In this document: piece after piece, positions 18,768 through 27,325 of the stretch
Layout: each line of letters begins with the position of its first letter
How positions within the stretch are numbered: position 1 is the first letter of the stretch
Source of the DNA: Kiloniellales bacterium
Lineage (GTDB): Bacteria; Pseudomonadota; Alphaproteobacteria; Kiloniellales; JAKSBE01
Length of the DNA stretch: 36,475 nt
Direction of reading: 5' to 3'
Assembly (NCBI GenBank): GCA_028282935.1
Contig: JANQGU010000371.1
Coordinates: 1-36,475 of the forward strand
The notes under the pieces: generated by a model
Databases searched by the model: none
What the model was told of the DNA's origin: nothing
Seen by the model: only the letters and a program-made list of their open reading frames with translations
Made by a program: the position numbers and the translations under genes

Positions 18768-18870
18768 GGCGGGACTCCGGCCGCCCCGCTAGGCTGCCCG
18801 CGAGGCTAGGGCAGCTCCCCTGCGCTGTCTCGAAGCCTTCGGTTTGCCGGGCAAGGGCTGCTGGGTCGCC

Positions 18871-20805
18871 ATGGACGAGAAACGCGCTTCGACCGTCTCC
18901 GGACGCCTTCTCCCATCTTCCTCGGCGGAGGCCCGGGGGCGCCGCTCCGGTGGGAGCGGGAAGCGCAGGCCCTTGTCCAGGGCGTCGGCCGGTGAGGGGG
19001 CACGTCCGGCCGTGCCGAGTCCGCCCTGTCCGGCGGCCGATCCGGCCCGGGGGTCTTCGGAGCCCGGTCCGGGCTTCGAAGCGCATGAGCACAAGTACGA
19101 CAGCCTCGACCGGAGCCTGGCCGCCAACCTTGCCCGCCTGACCGCCGGCGTCTCGCCCAGCGTGCTCTGGCTCGCCTACCTGGACTGGCTGATCCATATC
19201 GGCCTGTCGCCGAGCAAGGGCGCGCAGCTCGCGGAAAAGGCGGCGCGCAAGAGCCTGCGCCTGGCGCTCCACGCCCAGCACGCCCTGGCCGATCCCGAGG
19301 CGCCGCCCTGCATCGAGCCCCTGCCGCAGGACAGGCGCTTCCGCGCCGAGGCCTGGCGGCAGTGGCCCTACAACCTGCTTTACCAGAGCTTCCTGCTGAC
19401 CCAGCAGTGGTGGCACGTCGCGACCAGCGAGCTGCGCGGTATGGACCGGGGCAACGAGCGGATCGTGAACTTCGTGACCCGGCAGCTGCTCGACATGGTC
19501 TCGCCCTCGAACCTGCCCTGGCTCAACCCCGAGGTCCGGGAGACGACGCTGCGCGAGGGCGGTGCGAACCTGCTCCGCGGCGCCGAGAACTTCCTCGAGG
19601 ACTGGGAGCGGAGCATCGCCGGCAAGCGCCCGGCCGGGGCCGAGTGCTTCCAGGTCGGGCGCGACGTGGCGGTGACACCGGGCAAGGTGATCCTGCGCAA
19701 CCGCCTGATCGAGCTGATCCAGTACGCGCCGGCGACCGAGACCGTGCAGGCCGAGCCGATCCTGATCGTGCCGGCCTGGATCATGAAGTACTACATCCTC
19801 GACCTCTCGCCGCAGAACTCGCTGGTCAAGTACCTGGTCGAGCGCGGCCACACGGTCTTCATGATCTCCTGGCGCAACCCGACCTCCGAGGACCGCGACC
19901 TCAGGCTCGACGACTACCGGCGCCTGGGCGTCCTGGCCGCCCTGGACGCCATCGACGCCGTGGTGCCGGAGCGCGAGGTCCACGGCGTCGGCTACTGCCT
20001 GGGCGGCACCCTGCTGGCGACGGCGGCGGCCGCGCTGGCGCGCAACGGCGCCCCGCGCTTCGCCAGCCTGACGCTCCTGGCCTCGCAGATCGACTTCCGC
20101 CACAGCGGCGAGCTGATGCTCTTCATCAACGACAGCCAGGTCGACTACCTGGAGAGCCTGATGTGGGACCAGGGCTACCTGGACACCCATCAGATGGCGG
20201 GCGCCTTCCAGCAGCTCCGCTCCAACGACCTGATCTGGTCGCGCCTGGTGCAGGACTACCTGCTCGGCAAGCGGCGCGAGATGTCCGACCTCATGGCCTG
20301 GAACACCGACCTGACGCGCATGCCCTATGCCATGCATTCCGAGTACCTGCGCCGCTTCTTCCTCGACAACGACCTCGCCGGCGGCCGCTACGAGGTCGAC
20401 GGCCGGCCGGTCGCGATCAGCGACATCCGCGCACCGATCTTCGCGGTCGGGACGACCAAGGACCATGTCGCGCCCTGGCGCTCGGCCTACAAGATCCATC
20501 TCCTGGCCGACACCGAGGTGACCTTCCTGCTGACCACGGGCGGCCACAACGCCGGCGTGGTCAGCGAGCCGAACCACCGCAACCGCTCCTACCAGGTCGC
20601 GACCAAGAAGGAGTCGGACTACTACCTCGACCCCGAGACCTGGCTTGCCAGGACGCCGCGCAAGGAGGGCAGCTGGTGGCCGGAGTGGCAGGCCTGGCTG
20701 GCGGCGCGCTCCGGCGGGCAGGCGTCGCCCCCCGGCCTGGGCGCCGCCGAGGCCGGCTATCCGCCGCTGATGGATGCGCCCGGCAGCTATGTTCTGCAGC
20801 CTTGA
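18871..20805 (+). CDS. phaC: Poly(3-hydroxyalkanoate) synthase
   Basis: Polymerises hydroxyacyl-CoA into storage polyester at the granule surface. The 644-residue protein carries the lipase-like box GYCLGG with nucleophile Cys376, Asp531 in TTKDHVAPW and His559 in GGHNAG, the complete PhaC triad. The N-terminal ~70 residues are a low-complexity Arg/Ser/Pro extension. The homologous region starts near HKYDSLDRSLAANLARL, so the real start could be later than ATG 18871; a TTG at 18844 also exists. Class I-type length. No phaA/phaB is adjacent. The upstream FNR-type box suggests induction under low oxygen. Confidence 0.95.
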   Translation: MDEKRASTVSGRLLPSSSAEARGRRSGGSGKRRPLSRASAGEGARPAVPSPPCPAADPARGSSEPGPGFEAHEHKYDSLDRSLAANLARLTAGVSPSVLWLAYLDWLIHIGLSPSKGAQLAEKAARKSLRLALHAQHALADPEAPPCIEPLPQDRRFRAEAWRQWPYNLLYQSFLLTQQWWHVATSELRGMDRGNERIVNFVTRQLLDMVSPSNLPWLNPEVRETTLREGGANLLRGAENFLEDWERSIAGKRPAGAECFQVGRDVAVTPGKVILRNRLIELIQYAPATETVQAEPILIVPAWIMKYYILDLSPQNSLVKYLVERGHTVFMISWRNPTSEDRDLRLDDYRRLGVLAALDAIDAVVPEREVHGVGYCLGGTLLATAAAALARNGAPRFASLTLLASQIDFRHSGELMLFINDSQVDYLESLMWDQGYLDTHQMAGAFQQLRSNDLIWSRLVQDYLLGKRREMSDLMAWNTDLTRMPYAMHSEYLRRFFLDNDLAGGRYEVDGRPVAISDIRAPIFAVGTTKDHVAPWRSAYKIHLLADTEVTFLLTTGGHNAGVVSEPNHRNRSYQVATKKESDYYLDPETWLARTPRKEGSWWPEWQAWLAARSGGQASPPGLGAAEAGYPPLMDAPGSYVLQP

Positions 20806-20841
20806 GATCGGGATTTCCGACCACTTCGAGGAGAAGAATCG

Positions 20842-21414
20842 ATGACGCCATCGGCGGAACCGCAGAAGCGTCTCGTGCGCGAAGCCGTCGGCGTCTTCCA
20901 GGACGCCGAGGCCCTGGAAACGGCGGTCGACACCTTGCTGAGCCACGGCTTCGACCGGGCCGAGATCAGCCTCCTCGCCGGCGAAAAGGCGGTCGAGGCC
21001 AAGCTCGGCCATGTCTACCGGCGGGTGCAGGAGCTGGAGGACGATCCGGAGGCGCCGCGGCGGGCCTTCGTCTCGACCGAGGCCATCGGCGATGCCCAGG
21101 GCGCCCTGATCGGCGGTCTGCTCTTCCTGGGCGGGGCGGCGGCGGCCGGGGCCCTGGTCGCGACCGGCGGCTCCCTGATCGGCGCGGCGGTCGCGGCCGC
21201 CCTCGGCGGCGGCACCGGCGGCCTGATCGGCTCGGTCCTGGCCGGCCTGGTCGGCGATCGGCACGCCCAGAGCCTGCAGGAGCAGCTCGACCGCGGCGGC
21301 CTGCTGCTCTGGGTCCGGACCCGCGACGCCGAGCACGAAGAGAAGGCCCTGAGCGTGCTCACAGGGGCCGGCGCGAGCGACGTTCACGTCCACGGCCTGA
21401 TGGACAAGTCGTAG
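20842..21414 (+). CDS. Glycine-zipper membrane-associated stress protein
   Basis: 190 residues. An N-terminal alpha/beta module (VGVFQDAEALETAVDTLLSHGF) resembles the general-stress/DUF1269-type fold. It is followed by long Gly/Ala-rich helices (about 92-136), a glycine zipper that can insert in or associate with membranes, then a C-terminal strand-helix segment (GLLLWVRTRDAEHEEKAL). GAGGAG precedes ATG 20842. It is 36 bp after phaC, so co-transcription from the FNR-box promoter is likely. The exact role is unknown; a granule- or membrane-associated protein would fit. Confidence 0.8.
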   Translation: MTPSAEPQKRLVREAVGVFQDAEALETAVDTLLSHGFDRAEISLLAGEKAVEAKLGHVYRRVQELEDDPEAPRRAFVSTEAIGDAQGALIGGLLFLGGAAAAGALVATGGSLIGAAVAAALGGGTGGLIGSVLAGLVGDRHAQSLQEQLDRGGLLLWVRTRDAEHEEKALSVLTGAGASDVHVHGLMDKS

Positions 21415-21463
21415 CGACATCCCCACCTAAGGCTTTTCCGAGACGAGCCGAGAGAGGTGGGAG

Positions 21464-22399
21464 ATGTCTACAGACTGGCCCGAGATTCCCTTCGAGCCCT
21501 GGAAGGACAGCTGCGCGACGCTGCATCTCTGGACCCAGATCGTCGGCAAGTACCGCCTCGCCCGAACGCCCTGGATCAACCACTCCTGGCACGCGACCCT
21601 CTACGTCACGCCCCGCGGCCTGACCACGTCGGAGATTCCGGACGGCCCGCGGGCGGTCCAGGTCGACTTCGATTTCATCGATCACGCGCTGGTCGTCTCG
21701 GCCAGCGACGGCGTCCGGCAGCGCATCGATCTGGCGCCGATGTCGGTCGCCGACTTCCACGGCCGTTTTCGCGACGCGCTCGCCACGCTTGGCGCGAACC
21801 CCGACTTCCACTCGGCGCCCAACGAGGTGGCGGATCCGATCCCCTTCGCGCGCGACCACCAGCACGCCGCCTACGATGCCGAGGCGGTGCAGCGCTTCTG
21901 GCGCGCCCTCCTGCGGATCGACCGGGTCTTCAAGCATTTCCGGACCGGCTTCCTGGGCAAGTCCTCGCCGGTGCACCTCTTCTGGGGCAGCTTCGACCTG
22001 GCGGTGACCCGTTTCTCCGGCCGGACGGCGCCGCCGCATCCCGGCGGTGTTCCGGCCTTGCCGGACAGCGTGACCCGGGAGGCCTATTCCCACGAGGTCA
22101 GCTCCGCCGGGTTCTGGCCCGGCGGCGGGCCCATCGACGAACCCACCTTCTATTCCTATGCCTATCCCACGCCGGAGGGCTTCGCCTCGGCCGCGGTGGG
22201 ACCCGGCGACGCCGTCTTCGACGCCGCGCTGGGCGAGTTCCTTCTGCCCTACGACGCGGTCCGCAGCGCCGCCGATCCCGAGGCGACGCTTCTCGAGTTC
22301 CTGCAGACGAGCTACGCGGCGGCGGCCGATCTCGCCGACTGGGACCGCGCCGCCCTCGAGACCGAACTGGGGCGGCCTGGCGTGCCCAGAGAAGCGTGA
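21464..22399 (+). CDS. DUF5996 family protein
   Basis: 311 residues matching the DUF5996 pattern: WPEIPFEPWKDSCATLHLWT at the start, then KYRLARTPWINHSWHATLYV, and the tail segment FYSYAYPTPEGF. No catalytic mechanism is known for the family. It is soluble, with no signal peptide. GAGAGAGGTGGGAG precedes ATG 21464. It follows the glycine-zipper gene by 49 bp and could be the last gene of the phaC transcript, ending at the hairpin at 22418-22459. Confidence 0.85.
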   Translation: MSTDWPEIPFEPWKDSCATLHLWTQIVGKYRLARTPWINHSWHATLYVTPRGLTTSEIPDGPRAVQVDFDFIDHALVVSASDGVRQRIDLAPMSVADFHGRFRDALATLGANPDFHSAPNEVADPIPFARDHQHAAYDAEAVQRFWRALLRIDRVFKHFRTGFLGKSSPVHLFWGSFDLAVTRFSGRTAPPHPGGVPALPDSVTREAYSHEVSSAGFWPGGGPIDEPTFYSYAYPTPEGFASAAVGPGDAVFDAALGEFLLPYDAVRSAADPEATLLEFLQTSYAAAADLADWDRAALETELGRPGVPREA

Positions 22400-22417
22400 G
22401 GGCCTGGGTCAAATAGA

Positions 22418-22459
22418 TAGAGCAGCTTATCCGCGTTCACCTGAACGCGGGCCGCTCTA
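22418..22459. terminator. Bidirectional hairpin between convergent genes, palindromic repeat
   Basis: CCGCGTTCA/TGAACGCGG (22431-22450, 2-nt loop), with TAGAGC/GCTCTA as outer arms (22418-22423 and 22454-22459). The right outer arm overlaps the Usp stop codon. It looks like a partly degraded interspersed palindrome that can terminate both converging transcripts. Confidence 0.65.
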
Positions 22460-23287
22460 GCGCAGGACCAGGACCGGCACGTCCTGGGTTTCGAGCAGGC
22501 CTTCCAGGTTCAGCTTGGACGCCAGCGGGCCGCGCTGATCGACCACCAGCAGGCCCGCGTCCCGGCGCTTGACCAGATCGTGGATCGCAGCGGCCTCGGC
22601 GGTGTCCAGGCGCTCGACCCGGCCGCGGAGTCCCGACTCGCGCAGCCAGGTCTCGGCCTCCGCCTCCAGGGCGGCGGCGCGCTCCGGAGTCTCGGCCAGG
22701 ACGCCGACGATCAGGGAGCAGGCGAAGACGCGCGACAGCTCCGCGGTCAGCGGCAGGGCGCGGGTGCCGCCCTCGTAGAGCGTCAGCAGGGGACAGCCGG
22801 CTCGCTGGCCGCCGCGCGAGACCAGCACCGAGCAGGAGGCCGCCATCGCCGTGCGCCTCGCGGTCGCGCCCAGGGGCGCGGTCCGGACCGCCGGCCGGCT
22901 GGTCCGGCCCAAGGCCACCAGGTCGAAGTCCCCGGCCTCGGCCACCACGGCCTCGGCGCTGCTGCCCCGGGTCACCCGAAAGGACCACTTGACCTGCCAT
23001 TGCTCGGCGCTGCGCTCCAGAGCTTCGCGGGCCTCGGCGGCCTGGACCTTGAAGGCGCGGCGCAGCATGGCGGGGTCCAGCGCGCCGGTGCCGCGGGCGC
23101 CGACCAGCCGGGTCACCGGCAGTTCGGCCATCCGCAAGAGGTCGCTGTCCTCGACGAAGAGGCCGACCAGTTCGGCGTTCAGGCCGCCGGCCAGCCGGGC
23201 CGCCGCCTCCAGGGCCGCGCGGCTCTGCTCCGAGACGTCCAGCGCGACCAGGATGCGGCGCAGCGCCAGCTCCGCTTCCGCTGCCAT
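22457..23287 (-). CDS. Tandem-domain universal stress protein (UspA family)
   Basis: 276 residues with two Usp modules. The first (about 10-150) starts RRILVALDVSEQSRAALEAA and ends with a poorly conserved nucleotide loop. The second (about 165-276) is degenerate but keeps the terminal VPVLVLR strand. Tandem Usp proteins of this type are often induced at low oxygen. ATG 23287 overlaps the stop of the Lon-like gene, so the two are coupled and share the FNR-box promoter. Confidence 0.85.
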   Translation of the reverse strand: MAAEAELALRRILVALDVSEQSRAALEAAARLAGGLNAELVGLFVEDSDLLRMAELPVTRLVGARGTGALDPAMLRRAFKVQAAEAREALERSAEQWQVKWSFRVTRGSSAEAVVAEAGDFDLVALGRTSRPAVRTAPLGATARRTAMAASCSVLVSRGGQRAGCPLLTLYEGGTRALPLTAELSRVFACSLIVGVLAETPERAAALEAEAETWLRESGLRGRVERLDTAEAAAIHDLVKRRDAGLLVVDQRGPLASKLNLEGLLETQDVPVLVLR

Positions 23288-25746
23288 CACCCTTTCTCCT
23301 CTTCGCCGCCGCCACGGGCGAAGGCCCGCCGCTGCTCGGCCAGCGCGACCAGGCGGGCCTCGACCCGGTGGTTGAGGCTGTCCTCGGGGAAGTGGCCGTC
23401 CGGCCCCCGCAGCCCCGCCGGCAGGCCGGTCAGGATCTCGATGCCCTGCTCGATGCTGGTGACGGGATAGATCCGGAAGCGGTCGTCCCGCACGGCCTCG
23501 ATCACGTCCGGGCGCAGCATCAGGTGCTTGACGTTGGAGTCCGGGATCAGGACGCCCTGCTCGCCGGTCAGCCCGCGCTCGGCGCAGAGGTCGAAGAAGC
23601 CCTCGATCTTCTCGTTCACCCCGCCGATGGCCTGGACCTCGCCGTACTGGTTGACCGAGCCGGTCACCGCGAAGGACTGCTTGATCGGGACCTCGGCGAT
23701 CGCGGAGAGCAGGGCATAGAGCTCGGCCGAGGAGGCGCTGTCGCCGTCGACCCCGCCGTAGGACTGCTCGAAGACCAGGCTGGCCGAGAGCGAGAGCGGC
23801 CGGTCGCTGGCGTAGTGCGAGCTGAGGAAGCCGCGCAGGATCAGCACGCCCTTGGAGTGCAGCGGTCCGCCCAGCTCGACCTCGCGCTCGATGTCGACCA
23901 GGTCGCCGCGTCCCAGGCGGACCCGCGCGCTGATCCGGCTCGGCCGGCCGAAGGAAAAGCCGCCGAGGCTGAGCACCGAGAGGCCGTTGATCTGGCCGAC
24001 CTTGGCCCCGCGGTCGTCGATCAGCACGGTGCCGCGGGTGATCTGCTCCTGCATGCGCTGGCGCACCCGGTCCTGACGGTAGACCTGCTTGTCGATCGCC
24101 TTCTGCACGTCGTCGCGCTCGACGATCTCGCGGCCCTCGGTGCCGGCCCAGTGGTCGGCCTCGCGCAGCAGGTCGGCGATGGTGTCGGTCTGGGCCGAGA
24201 GGCGTTCCGCGTCGCCGGCCTGGCGCGCCGCCTGCTCCAGGACCCGGCCGACCGCCTCGCGGCCGAAGGGCCGCAGCGCGTTCTCGCGCGCCAGGGTCGC
24301 GACCTGCCGGGCATAGAGCCGGTCGTTGGCCGCGCTGCGGTCGATCACCTCGTCGAAATCGGCCGAGACCTTGAAGAGGTCGCCGAACTCCGGGTCGTGG
24401 AAGGACAGCAGGTAATAGAGCTGACGGTCGCCGATCAGCACGATCTTGAGGTTCAGCGGAATCGGCGCCGGCTCCAGCGAGCTCGTGCTCAGCAGGCCGG
24501 CCATGTGGGCCAGCGGCTCGGTGCGGATCTCCTTGGCGAAGAGCGCGCGCTTGAGGCCGTCCCAGGCCAGCGGCCGGGTCAGCACCTTGCGCGCGTCGAG
24601 GATCAGATAGCCGCCGTTGGCCTTGTGCAGGGCCCCCGGACGGATGAGGTTGAAGTCGGTTACCAGCGCGCCCATCTCGGCGCGGTGCTCGATATAGCCG
24701 AGCAGGCGGTCGAAGGTCGGGTTGTCCTCGTAGACCACCGGCGCCCGGCCTTCCGTGTCGTCGCTTTTGGGGTCCTTGCCCGCGGCGTGGTTGTGCACGA
24801 CCAGGTTGACCCGGTAGCGGCGCAGCGGATTGCGGCCCGCTTCGCCCTCGCGGGCCGGGGGCGGACCCGCGCCCTGCTTGGGTTGCTGCAGGAAGAGGTC
24901 GACGTTGCCGATGACGTCCTGCCGGACCTCGCCCAGGTAGGCCATGATCTCGGGAAGGTCGGCATAGGCGTCGCTCAGGGCGCCGATCAGGTGGCCGACC
25001 GCCAGCTGGGCGATCTCCTGGTTCAGCGCCCGCACCTTCTCGCGGGTCTCCTTGATCCAGAGCGGGGTCTTCTCCAGCGCCGCCTGCAGGCGCTTCTGCA
25101 GTTCCTCGATGTCGGCTTCGATCTTCTCCCGGGCTTCCTTGGGGAAGTGCTCGAAGGCCTCGGGCGGGACCAGCTTGCCCTCGCTGACCGGTGCGAAGGC
25201 GAAGCCGAGCGGCGTGCGGACCAGGGCCAGGCCCTTCTCCTTGGCCGCGGCCTCGACCTCGGAGGCCGAGGCCTGCTGCCGCTCCTTCAGCTCTTCCTCG
25301 ATCACCTGGCGGCGGGTCCGGTACTCCTCGCTCTCGAAGGCGCTGATCAGGACGTCGTGCAGGTCCGTGACCAGGCGCGCCATGTCCTCCTTGAAGGCCA
25401 CCCCGCGGCCGGGCGGGAGCCGGATCGCCTTGGGCGCATGGGCCTCGCGGAAGTTGTTGACGTAGCACCAGTCGGCCGGGGCCGCCTGCCCGGCGGCCTT
25501 GGCCTCCAGGAAGCGACGGACGATGCCGTGCTTGTCCAGGCCTTCGGGGCCCAGGGCGAAGATGTTGTAGCCGGGCTGCTCGATCCCCACGGCGAAGTGG
25601 ATCGCTTCGACGGCGCGCGCCTGGCCGATGACCTCGCCGAGGTCCTCCAGGTCCTCGGTGGTCTCGAAGGCCCAGCCGGAGGTGTCGCAGCGCCAGCAGA
25701 GCCGCTCCGCGGCCAGCGGCGCGCCGCCTTTGATTTCACCGGGCAA
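23287..25746 (-). CDS. Lon-like ATP-dependent protease (AAA_32/LonC type)
   Basis: 819 residues. The P-loop is divergent (GPEGLDKH, not GxxGxGK[ST]). A long coiled-coil insertion (about 150-240) and the AAA lid follow. The C-terminal Lon-type Ser-Lys protease domain has the catalytic Ser in DGDSASSAE and Lys in GGVNEKIEGF. This family differs from classical Lon by lacking the N-terminal LAN domain. It likely degrades misfolded proteins. The frame's start is TTG 25746 with GAGAGG upstream; an ATG at 25754 is out of frame. It is first of the lon-usp operon, 101 bp from the FNR-type box. Confidence 0.9.
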   Translation of the reverse strand: MPGEIKGGAPLAAERLCWRCDTSGWAFETTEDLEDLGEVIGQARAVEAIHFAVGIEQPGYNIFALGPEGLDKHGIVRRFLEAKAAGQAAPADWCYVNNFREAHAPKAIRLPPGRGVAFKEDMARLVTDLHDVLISAFESEEYRTRRQVIEEELKERQQASASEVEAAAKEKGLALVRTPLGFAFAPVSEGKLVPPEAFEHFPKEAREKIEADIEELQKRLQAALEKTPLWIKETREKVRALNQEIAQLAVGHLIGALSDAYADLPEIMAYLGEVRQDVIGNVDLFLQQPKQGAGPPPAREGEAGRNPLRRYRVNLVVHNHAAGKDPKSDDTEGRAPVVYEDNPTFDRLLGYIEHRAEMGALVTDFNLIRPGALHKANGGYLILDARKVLTRPLAWDGLKRALFAKEIRTEPLAHMAGLLSTSSLEPAPIPLNLKIVLIGDRQLYYLLSFHDPEFGDLFKVSADFDEVIDRSAANDRLYARQVATLARENALRPFGREAVGRVLEQAARQAGDAERLSAQTDTIADLLREADHWAGTEGREIVERDDVQKAIDKQVYRQDRVRQRMQEQITRGTVLIDDRGAKVGQINGLSVLSLGGFSFGRPSRISARVRLGRGDLVDIEREVELGGPLHSKGVLILRGFLSSHYASDRPLSLSASLVFEQSYGGVDGDSASSAELYALLSAIAEVPIKQSFAVTGSVNQYGEVQAIGGVNEKIEGFFDLCAERGLTGEQGVLIPDSNVKHLMLRPDVIEAVRDDRFRIYPVTSIEQGIEILTGLPAGLRGPDGHFPEDSLNHRVEARLVALAEQRRAFARGGGEEEKG

Positions 25747-25787
25747 GACTCCATCCTCTCGTCGTCAAAGAACCGGGCGGACATGCT

Positions 25788-25800
25788 CACAGATTCTGTG
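25788..25800. promoter_or_regulatory. Short palindrome upstream of the Lon-like gene
   Basis: CACAGA-T-TCTGTG, perfect over 6 bp per arm, between the FNR-type box and the Lon-like start. It could be an operator for an unidentified regulator; a chance palindrome cannot be excluded. Confidence 0.3.
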
Positions 25801-25846
25801 GCGCCGGCAAAGCCTCCGTTCGTCCTCCGCCGCCCTCCCGGGTCCC

Positions 25847-25860
25847 TTGACGTGAATCAA
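25847..25860. promoter_or_regulatory. FNR/FixK-type box between the Lon-like and nicotinate phosphoribosyltransferase genes
   Basis: TTGAC-GTGA-ATCAA, one of the better matches to TTGAY-N4-RTCAA in the window. It is shared by two divergent operons: centre about 108 bp from the Lon-like start (25746) and about 71 bp from the other ATG (25925). Confidence 0.78.
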
Positions 25861-25924
25861 GGTGCCCGCCGCGGCCGGGCCGCAACCTGGAGGCGTCCCT
25901 TCGGGGCGCGTAATCCCTTGTCCG

Positions 25925-27325
25925 ATGGCCGCGCGATCCATGACTTCCTCGCACGATCCGCCAGGCCCGCAGCCCGCTTTCGGCTCCGGTCTGCTGCTCA
26001 CCGACCTCTATCAGCTGAACATGCTGCAGGCCTATCTCGACGCCGGCATGACCGAGACCGCGGTCTTCGAGTTCTTCGTCCGGAAGCTGCCGGCGAGCCG
26101 CAACTTCCTGATGGCGGCGGGCCTGGAGACGGTCGTCGACTTCCTGGAAGGCGCCGCCTTCACGGCGGCGGAGCTCGAGTGGCTGCGCGACTGCGGCCGT
26201 TTCTCCGAGGCCCTGGTCGACTATCTGGAGGGCTTTCGCTTCAGCGGCGAGGTCCATGCCCTGCGCGAGGGCACGGTCTGCTTTCCCGACGAGCCGTTGC
26301 TGCGCCTGACCGCGCCGCTGCCCGAGGCCCAGCTTCTGGAGACCCGGATCATCAACCTGCTGCACGTCCAGACCGTGGTCGCCTCCAAGGCGGCGCGCAT
26401 GGTCCTGGCGGCGCCGGGCAAGACCCTGATCGACTTCGGCCTGCGTCGCGCCCACGGCGCCGAGGCCGGGCTCCTGGCCGCGCGCGCCAGCTATCTGGCG
26501 GGCTTCGCCGGCAGCGCGACGACGCCGGCGGCCCGGCTCTACGGCATACCGGTCTACGGCACCATGGCGCATTCCTTCATCCAGGCCCACGACGACGAGG
26601 AGGCCGCCTTCGAGAGCTTCGCACGGGCCCGCCCCGAGGCCGTGGTCCTGCTGCTCGACACCTACGACAGCCTGGCGGCGGCCCGGACCGTGGTCCGTCT
26701 GGCGCCGCGACTGGCCCAGCGGGGCATCACGGTCCGCGGGGTGCGCCTGGACAGCGGCGACCTCGCCGAGGAGGCGTGGGCGGTGCGCCGGCTTCTCGAC
26801 CGGGCCGGGCTGGAGGACATCCGGATCTTCGCCAGCGGCGGTCTCGACGAGACGCTGCTGGCCCGCTACACGGCCGAGGGCGTGCCGATCGAGGGCTACG
26901 GCATCGGCACCAGCCTGGCCACGGCCTCGGACGCGCCGGCGCTCGACTGCGCCTACAAGCTGCAGGTCTACGCCGGGCGGCCGAGGCGCAAGGTCTCGAC
27001 CGGCAAGGCGACCTGGCCGGGCCGCAAGCAGGTCTTCCGGCACTACGGCCACGACGCGGTCATGGCCGGCGACGTCCTCACTTGCGAAGGCGACCCCCAG
27101 GGTGGCGAGGCCCTGGTCGCGCCGGTCATGCGGGCCGGGCGCCGGATCGCGCCGCTGCCCGGCCTGGAAGAGGCCCGCGCCCACGCGCTGGCGGAGTTGC
27201 GCCGCCTGCCGGCGGCGCTGAGGTCGCTGGAGCCGGCGCCGGCCTATCCGGTCGAGGTCTCGGCGGCCCTGCGGCGCCTGGCCGAGGAGGCCGACCGGGC
27301 ACGGCGGGAGGCCGGAGGCGCGTGA
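25925..27325 (+). CDS. pncB: Nicotinate phosphoribosyltransferase
   Basis: Catalyses nicotinate + PRPP (+ATP) to nicotinate mononucleotide, the Preiss-Handler route of NAD salvage. 466 residues from ATG 25925; ATG 25940 and GTG 25862 are alternatives. The family start LLLTDLYQLNMLQAYL follows within 25 residues. IDFGLRRAHGAEAG and IPVYGTMAHSFIQAH (with the phosphorylatable His) are present, and RLDSGDLAEEAW and GYGIGTSLATASD follow. The stop overlaps the antiporter start (GTGA). The upstream FNR-type box implies low-oxygen control. Confidence 0.93.
   Translation: MAARSMTSSHDPPGPQPAFGSGLLLTDLYQLNMLQAYLDAGMTETAVFEFFVRKLPASRNFLMAAGLETVVDFLEGAAFTAAELEWLRDCGRFSEALVDYLEGFRFSGEVHALREGTVCFPDEPLLRLTAPLPEAQLLETRIINLLHVQTVVASKAARMVLAAPGKTLIDFGLRRAHGAEAGLLAARASYLAGFAGSATTPAARLYGIPVYGTMAHSFIQAHDDEEAAFESFARARPEAVVLLLDTYDSLAAARTVVRLAPRLAQRGITVRGVRLDSGDLAEEAWAVRRLLDRAGLEDIRIFASGGLDETLLARYTAEGVPIEGYGIGTSLATASDAPALDCAYKLQVYAGRPRRKVSTGKATWPGRKQVFRHYGHDAVMAGDVLTCEGDPQGGEALVAPVMRAGRRIAPLPGLEEARAHALAELRRLPAALRSLEPAPAYPVEVSAALRRLAEEADRARREAGGA

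Noticed and set aside
16132-21426. 1764-codon minus-strand open frame
   Set aside because: Only the C-terminal 315 codons are a real gene (sialidase-like). The upstream part is Arg/Gly/Pro-rich antisense of ggt, phaC and neighbours, as expected in high-GC DNA.
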